Part shown: positions 58,411 to 64,000 of the stretch, piece by piece
Numbering within the stretch: position 1 is the first letter of the stretch
Layout: every line of letters begins with the position of its first letter
Assembly: GCA_914767715.1 (NCBI GenBank)
Contig: OU612065.1
Coordinates: 25,172,001 to 25,236,000, forward strand
Direction of reading: 5' to 3'
Source: Membranipora membranacea
Taxonomy: Eukaryota; Bryozoa; Gymnolaemata; Cheilostomatida; Membraniporidae
Length of the DNA stretch: 64,000 nucleotides
The notes under the pieces: generated by a model
Told to the model about the DNA's origin: nothing
Databases searched by the model: none
Seen by the model: the letters and a program-made list of their open reading frames with translations, nothing else
Program-made: the position numbers and the translations under genes

Positions 58411-60030
58411 TAATACAAGAAGGTGAGTTATACTCAGGATACTTTGACAACATTGTAGTTGGTTACTTACAAATGGCAGGTTTATTGATATTGGCAGTTT
58501 TCTTGGTGTCGGGTTTTAGGCTGCAGAACTGCAACACAACAACGTTTACCAGTGGTTGTCAACATTGGTAAGGCACGCTTGAGCTTGCTTGTTTTGGTGT
58601 AACATTCAGGTGTGAAATGGTCGGACCACAGCTCTCGGCAGTAGATTTTCTTTTCCTTTGTCCATATTCTTACACCACTTAACTTGGGCGTCTATATCTT
58701 TAGGAAAACTTTGAGATAAATCTTATTTCAAAGTGGGCAAGTCCGAATCGCGACAATACTGCACCGCATGTGCATATATATTTTCCAAGGTGACTTTTTG
58801 TTGAGATGGTCTGATAGCATTAAAAAAAGCCTCCTTTCAGCGCTCAGGCCAGTCGGGCCTAGGACCCAATGATCAAACTCAGCTATGAGTAGATAGAGGT
58901 TTATTGGTAAATCCGCCAAAGACAGTTTGCCAGAATTGTGATTGTAATGGCATATCATTTAAAACCTTGATACTGGTAGGTATAAAACTCACATGAAGTA
59001 GGTATAAAACTACCATGAAGTAAGTTTTAAAAAATTTAAAAGATCTTCAGTGCACCTTGTTGCATTGATTTTTGTTGACAAATGTACTTTATCATATATT
59101 TTGGTCCCCCAATGAATAGATACTATGATTTTATTCTGCCAACTAAAAAAATATGGTCGAGAATAATTCACTTGTCATAACAAGCAGTAACGTCCATAAA
59201 TACATGACCATGCCTTCAATAGTTGACAATCGCGAGGGACTCATGTGTTGATTACATAGCAACAGTAACAATCAAGCAGCGTTGTATAAATGGAAAAAAT
59301 ACACTCAGTGCTTGTTGAGAGAAGAAAGCAGCACTGAGAAAAACATATTGCTTTCAAACAAACAGTAAGGCTTCGAACCATGTTGCAACATGTAAAGACA
59401 TTTGAATACAAAAAGGTTCAATTTGATAACAACAAGTGTCTCTTAAATTCAAAATCATTTACTTGCTAGCAATTTTAATGGTACCAGCTGTAACGATATA
59501 ACAATAAACGATAACAGATTCAACGATAAACATACCCTAGTATAGAATCCAGTACTTTAATGATGAATACATTTGAATATAAAACTTTTTAAGCACGTTC
59601 TAATCCAACAAACTTGTCGTTTAGCTTATCATATGATGCCTGTTTTGATGGACATGCCTGCCGTCCAGCATCAGTGCCACCAGGAATGGCATCTTGAGAT
59701 AAGATACATATTGCTTGAGGGAGAATAAAGACAGGTCTGTCCACCCAGGCGGAGCATCGATCCCAGCACTCCACTTTCTCATGGGTTAGGCAGGCAAATA
59801 CTTCTCGCACAACCCGGTATGCCATTGAGGAATAGAAATGAACAAGTTGGGCAAATCCTCTCACCTCCTCTGTAAATCTGCCTCGCTTCCTATTTCTGAG
59901 ATCAGATGGTGGATCGTCATGAGACACAAAATTAATAGGTGGGATTCAGCATACTTCATGCTGAGATTATAGAATAAAGAGAGACTAAAGCTGAAATTAA
60001 TTTCTGCAAGTCTTTCAATGCAAAGCGCTG
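58411..60030. other. Mostly unassigned; one open frame on the minus strand
   Basis: 59589-59927 (minus) is open for 112 residues (RFTEEVRGFAQLVHFYSSMA, AWVDRPVFILPQAI) and ends in a stop just downstream of the unknown gene at 60.0-61.7 kb. It could be a further exon of that gene, but no phase-compatible acceptor was found. Nothing else is supported. Confidence 0.3.
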
Positions 60031-61717
60031 TCACTGAATTGCTTTGCTAACCCTGTCTTCTGTAGCGATACATTCCATCAGCAGAACCATATTCTGTGAT
60101 GCCATATAATCTTGAGTTCCCAGCTGCGGAATCAGCTTGCAGGTCCTCCTAAAGCAACATAAAAATATAGTAATAGCAGAAGGGAACACCTGAGAATATG
60201 AAGTCATAAAGGATGAAAGTGATAGAATATGAAAGTTTTCACATATCATGGCGGACTAGCCTTTCACCGTGGCCCGCGAAAAGGGCCGCAGGGCAAGACT
60301 AATGGGGGCCCTGTTGTCACTTGGTGTAACACCTTCATTGTTCATCCATTGACTGTGAGATTACTCTCCCCCTATAACTAACTGACATAGCTGTTAGTTT
60401 TCAGAAGGGTTAAGTAGTCCCATGTGCACATTGTGATATTTTCTACATAGAGGAATGGTGCAATGCAAGGCGCAAGAATCATGCAGTATTAAGGAAATGG
60501 TGCAAGTATTCCACTAACCTGAATCTAGACTTCATCGAACATGATGAAGCCATTTCGCCCTCTGTCTGACAGTCTACGGCTGTATGCTCTTCACGGTGCA
60601 GGTTTTCATGGTTTGTCCTGGGCCTTTGAGCGATGTAGTTTTTGATATTTTGCAGGTTTTTCGGATGTGGTAACTTAAGGGTCCCAGCCTTCCGCCTGTT
60701 GCAGTAGCTTTGAGGTTAGCTAGTGTACATGTCCAGAGATGTCTGGAGAACGCTGAAAAAAATCATTAAGAAAATGCATTGTCTCACCATGTGCACATTG
60801 AGCGTTGTCATTCTAAGTCAAACCAAATTTCTGGTGTCATCTTAGTAAAAATGCTAAATAAATGATGTTATCACCCTATGCAATATTTAGTCTATATAAA
60901 AAAAGAGGATTGTCTGAATACATAGGATGCAACAAGCATATATTAATGCACAGTCCACTCAAGAGCAACAGTATTTTTGTCAGAGGGTGTATATCTTGAT
61001 TTACCTGATTCTCCATCGACGATATTCTCCACAATTCTTTAGTTGTTGGGAAAAGAAGTGCTTCCACTGCTCATCCTGTTGTAGCTCTGCATGAAGCAGG
61101 TTCTCCCAAGAGACGGCTGGAGCTGGAGTTGGAGTATCATCTTCGGTAATGTCAGGCTGTACTTCTGCTTGACTTGTCGCCTGAGATAAATGGTAGGTAG
61201 TCATCATCCCCCTGGTCATCATCTCCACCTTCATCATCACTTTCTGAATCTGGACAATTCACACACACATAGTTTGATAAGGGGCGAAATGGTAACATAT
61301 GAATCATAATTGAAAAGCTTAGCATAGTTTCTCGACACAAACCCAAAGACTCACTACTTCACTACTCATATTCATGGATAAAAAAGCCTCCAAGTAGGAT
61401 CAATGGATCTCAGCAAAATATGAATTCTTCTATCCAAGTTTAAACAGGATATCTGGCGTTCAATAGTTCTCATGTTTGTATCATATTGCATTATCTCAAA
61501 TCCAGTTCAGTATTGCTCTATAAACAAATAAATAAAAGCCCTCTCCCTCACCGTGATCGGTTTCTCTGTCGCTGGGAGCAGGGTTTGAGCAGTCACTGTC
61601 ATTCGCCAAAGCTGTTTCAGCTTTCTGTGGCGGAAGTGTTTGTTGAGTTACTGCTTGATGCCATCGTGTAATATTGTGGGGTATTGTGGAAGTTTTGGTA
61701 TGGAATGAATGAATAAT
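60031..61717 (-). CDS. Unrecognised multi-exon gene, 5' end not found
   Basis: Exons in order are 61552-61717, from 61249 (right edge), an exon ending at 61005, 60519-60695 and 60031-60148. Phases agree at the first junction (1), at 61005/60695 (2) and at 60519/60148 (2). The protein is hydrophilic: DCSNPAPSDRETDH, acidic DSESDDEGGDDD, then PTPAPAVSWENLLHAELQQ, KNCGEYRRWRIR, KAGTLKLPHPKNLQNIKNYI, and RTCKLIPQLGTQDYMASQ to a stop. Between 61240 and 61180 the frame changes; a ~60-base intron (donor gaag|gtggag, acceptor caagcag) would repair it, or it is a frameshift. No family is recognised. Confidence 0.45.
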
Positions 61718-61749
61718 CTGTAAGGAGTAACTTTTGTAATTAACCACTC

Positions 61750-62780
61750 ATGTTGACATCCAAGCAAGAACTGAAATTGTGTAACAACAACAGAGCAAAA
61801 GGCTCAACTAGAAAATGTATACAACACTATGTACATTGTGGGGGAAAAAAACTGTAGTATTTCCTTGTTCTAACTGGTATTCTAGAGTAGAAGAATAAAC
61901 TATAATGTCAAGGTCATGTATGAGATTTATATATCCATGTATGTAATGATGTATGGAATTGTCTATCCATGTATGTAGAGGGCATAACTCCCAATGTCTG
62001 ATTTGTATCTCAACAGTGTTGCTGACTTTGGCTGACTGACATTTGTAATATCTCCTAGTACTTTACATGGTAGACAACGCTACATAAAAATAAATTCGAC
62101 AGTTGCAGTGCTCAGACCAGAGCAGCAGCTTTAGGTAATTGTGGGTAACTGAACAATGGTGCCAAACAAAATTGTATGCTGAAAACTGTAAGCCATCGTT
62201 TCTTTGCAAGTGGGTGGCCGACTCCAAGTCACATTTTTTCAATAAAAAAATTCTTATAAATAATTGCTTCTTGTATGTAAACAGTCAAGGCACTTTCTTG
62301 CATACTCTACTCAACAAATGTACTGGATCAATGGAAGATGATAGTAAAATCTGCTCAGAATAATTTGAATGATGTCGTAACACAAGGCTGGAATAGAGAG
62401 GAGCATGGCATAGGTTGTATATGTGGATGGTCAAATAAAATGCCTGGATTGCCCCTATCAGGGAGAATGGAAGAATGGGAGAATTCCATTCTCCCTGCCC
62501 CTATATGGAATTCAAAAGTTTTCGCTGTACATAGTACATAGTACATAGTATAGCACATACATGTATTTATAATCTTTGGTACATATGAGTAAGTGTGTAT
62601 TGGAATTATTTTTGTCTGAATATTAACTGTTAAGCAGAGTAAATTACTGTATACAATCCATTTACAATGTAGACATAACCCGTTTTTTGGCACCCGTTGT
62701 TTTTGTTTTTTTCTCCGTTGGAATTTCTTTAGACCACCATAGACCACCACTTAGATTGACAACTTTACCTTAACATATCC
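61750..62780. other. Intergenic DNA without supported gene
   Basis: Open frames here lack domains. A gggagaatggaagaatgggagaattccattctccc type inverted repeat occurs at about 62461-62496, and a tandem acatagt run at 62528-62548. Confidence 0.4.
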
Positions 62781-63750
62781 ATGGTCGGAGGAAATGCTTT
62801 CTGTCTGGCTCTGGTTGTAAGTGTGATCTACAGTTGTTTGCGGATTTCTTCCGACTTTCACCAGTCCCACAAACACTTGCCGGGTACACAGCTTCACAAC
62901 ATTCCTCCGTTGGATGGACACGGCAGGAAATACCTACAGAGAATAGCATGTTTTGGTGTTTCCAAAAGTGGTTTAATAGAAGTAAGCCGATGAGAAAGTC
63001 GATTAATAAAGATGTCCTTTTTGCTTATTTGAAATAATACTTTAGTTTATTGAAATACGATGGAGAACAATGAAATTGACATTTTATAAATACAGAAAGA
63101 AAATATAACTTTGATTATGATAAATAAAAACAAATTCAGTGAAGAAAAATTAGTTAGAAAAAGTATTTTTTGAAAGTTTGGGTGATCAACATGGCGACAA
63201 TGGCAGGATTCTGAAAGAAATCTGGAAAAGTAGAGGATTGAAAACCATCGCAAAAGACACAGCTTGAAAGAGTCAACAGAGTGCAAAAGTTTAGGGAGTG
63301 ACTATTTTTTAACCTCAAGTGTGCTCCACCTTGAGGGGAAAGGTTGGCAGTTCATAGGGGGCAGTTCACAGGCTGGCGACTCCTTATGCCTATGCCAAGA
63401 ATATGGGCATGAAACTGACGTTTAATTGCCTTTGACCAGTTTTTATTCTTTAGTAACGGGTGTTGGTCATACAAGAGGTAATAAATTATATATATATATA
63501 TCTACAAATGAAGACTGGCATCTACCGGTTATCTGTTTGCAGAAGTCTGGTGGCAAGAACGGCAAGAGGTGATAATATAGACATGAGAGTTCTTCAGCCT
63601 TGCAAAACCTGCAAAGATGAAAGTGAACAGCAGTCAGCCGAAGATAAAGAGGCTAAGGGAATGGGAACTTTGTAGTGAACATGGCTATTGTGCTGGCACG
63701 TTCCAGCAATTTGGTAGCGGTGCATTGGGCACATATATTATAAAGGTGTG
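62781..63750 (+). CDS. Putative secreted or receptor-like protein, 5' exons only
   Basis: Exon 1 (62781-62981) encodes 67 residues and begins with a likely signal peptide (MVGGNAFCLALVVSVIYSC) up to a gtaagc donor. Downstream, after a tttgcag acceptor at 63542, DNA up to a donor at about 63751 encodes ELCSEHGYCAGTFQQF followed by GSGALGTYIIK. The C-x-C-x-GT/W...G...(I/V)K pattern is reminiscent of type II TGF-beta/activin receptor ectodomains before their KQGCW motif. The frame between the exons is not continuous without an extra small intron (63570-63631), so the model is tentative and the gene continues past the window. Confidence 0.3.
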
Positions 63751-64000
63751 TGTTAATCTTTATTGTTATTCATTTCTTGTAAAACACTTTTCTTTCTCGA
63801 CTCATTATAAATGTAAATATAACCATTATAAAATGTGTTTATAACTTAATATGGATTATTTAACTTGCAACCATTCTAAATTATATTATTACTTCTAGAT
63901 AACTGCAGCTATATCACAATACCGATATCACTGTATTCCTGAATATTTATTTACAGGCATGATAAGACCCCAGTGACGTACGTTACTGATAGCTTTTTGT

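Noticed and set aside
62355-62750. 131-codon minus-strand frame
   Set aside because: Low-complexity, Cys/Tyr-rich translation of AT-rich repeats with no homology pattern.

Overview
The window is a stretch of an animal nuclear genome. Its genes are split by GT-AG introns of a few hundred bases, there are no operons or Shine-Dalgarno sites, and roughly half of the sequence is derived from transposons. The gene models are recognisable metazoan families: a Lifeguard/TMBIM protein, a cytosolic sulfotransferase, GATAD1, KDM1B/LSD2 and a P2X7 C-terminal-domain protein. They are only moderately similar to vertebrate versions. Gypsy, copia, CR1/L2-like LINE, hAT, piggyBac and Mutator-like relics lie side by side. 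A marine or freshwater invertebrate (sponge, cnidarian or similar) fits best, but the sequence alone does not fix the phylum.

Layout. 0-5 kb (+): a complete TMBIM/Lifeguard gene with two alternative terminal exons. 6.7-14.4 kb: a broken Gypsy LTR retrotransposon with a LINE between its 5' LTR and gag. 14.4-22 kb: repeat-rich DNA with an intact gag-like ORF (-), a 112-bp MITE, ~170-bp degenerate tandem repeats and a pair of ~465-bp direct repeats. 22.5-26.3 kb (+): a complete five-exon sulfotransferase. 26.6-28.9 kb (-): a complete four-exon GATAD1, convergent with the sulfotransferase and divergent from the next gene. 30.3-40.0 kb (+): a complete 19-exon KDM1B/LSD2 of 810 residues. 41-47.5 kb: transposon graveyard (internally deleted piggyBac, a 2.0-kb hAT element with perfect ends, a domesticated- or transposon-type ORF, a 134-bp satellite). 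47.5-50.5 kb (-): a short P2X7-C-domain gene and the 3' part of an unknown gene. 50.6-58.4 kb: a 489-bp long-TIR element, two hAT fragments, a Mutator-like transposase pseudogene, a copia gag fragment and a 200-bp duplication. 60-61.7 kb (-): an unrecognised multi-exon gene. 62.8 kb to the end (+): the likely 5' end of a secreted or receptor-like gene that runs off the window.

Functional links. The two best-supported chromatin genes, GATAD1 (H3K4me3-associated adaptor in mammals) and KDM1B (H3K4me1/2 demethylase), lie head-to-head about 1.4 kb apart. Exon phases were checked by hand at every junction of the TMBIM, sulfotransferase, GATAD1 and KDM1B models and all close without a stop codon. 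No CRISPR array, rRNA gene or intact tRNA gene was seen. The most unusual features are the duplicated terminal exon of the TMBIM gene, a TA-flanked MITE that carries a tRNA-like Pol III head, and the unrecognised spliced genes at 50 and 61 kb.
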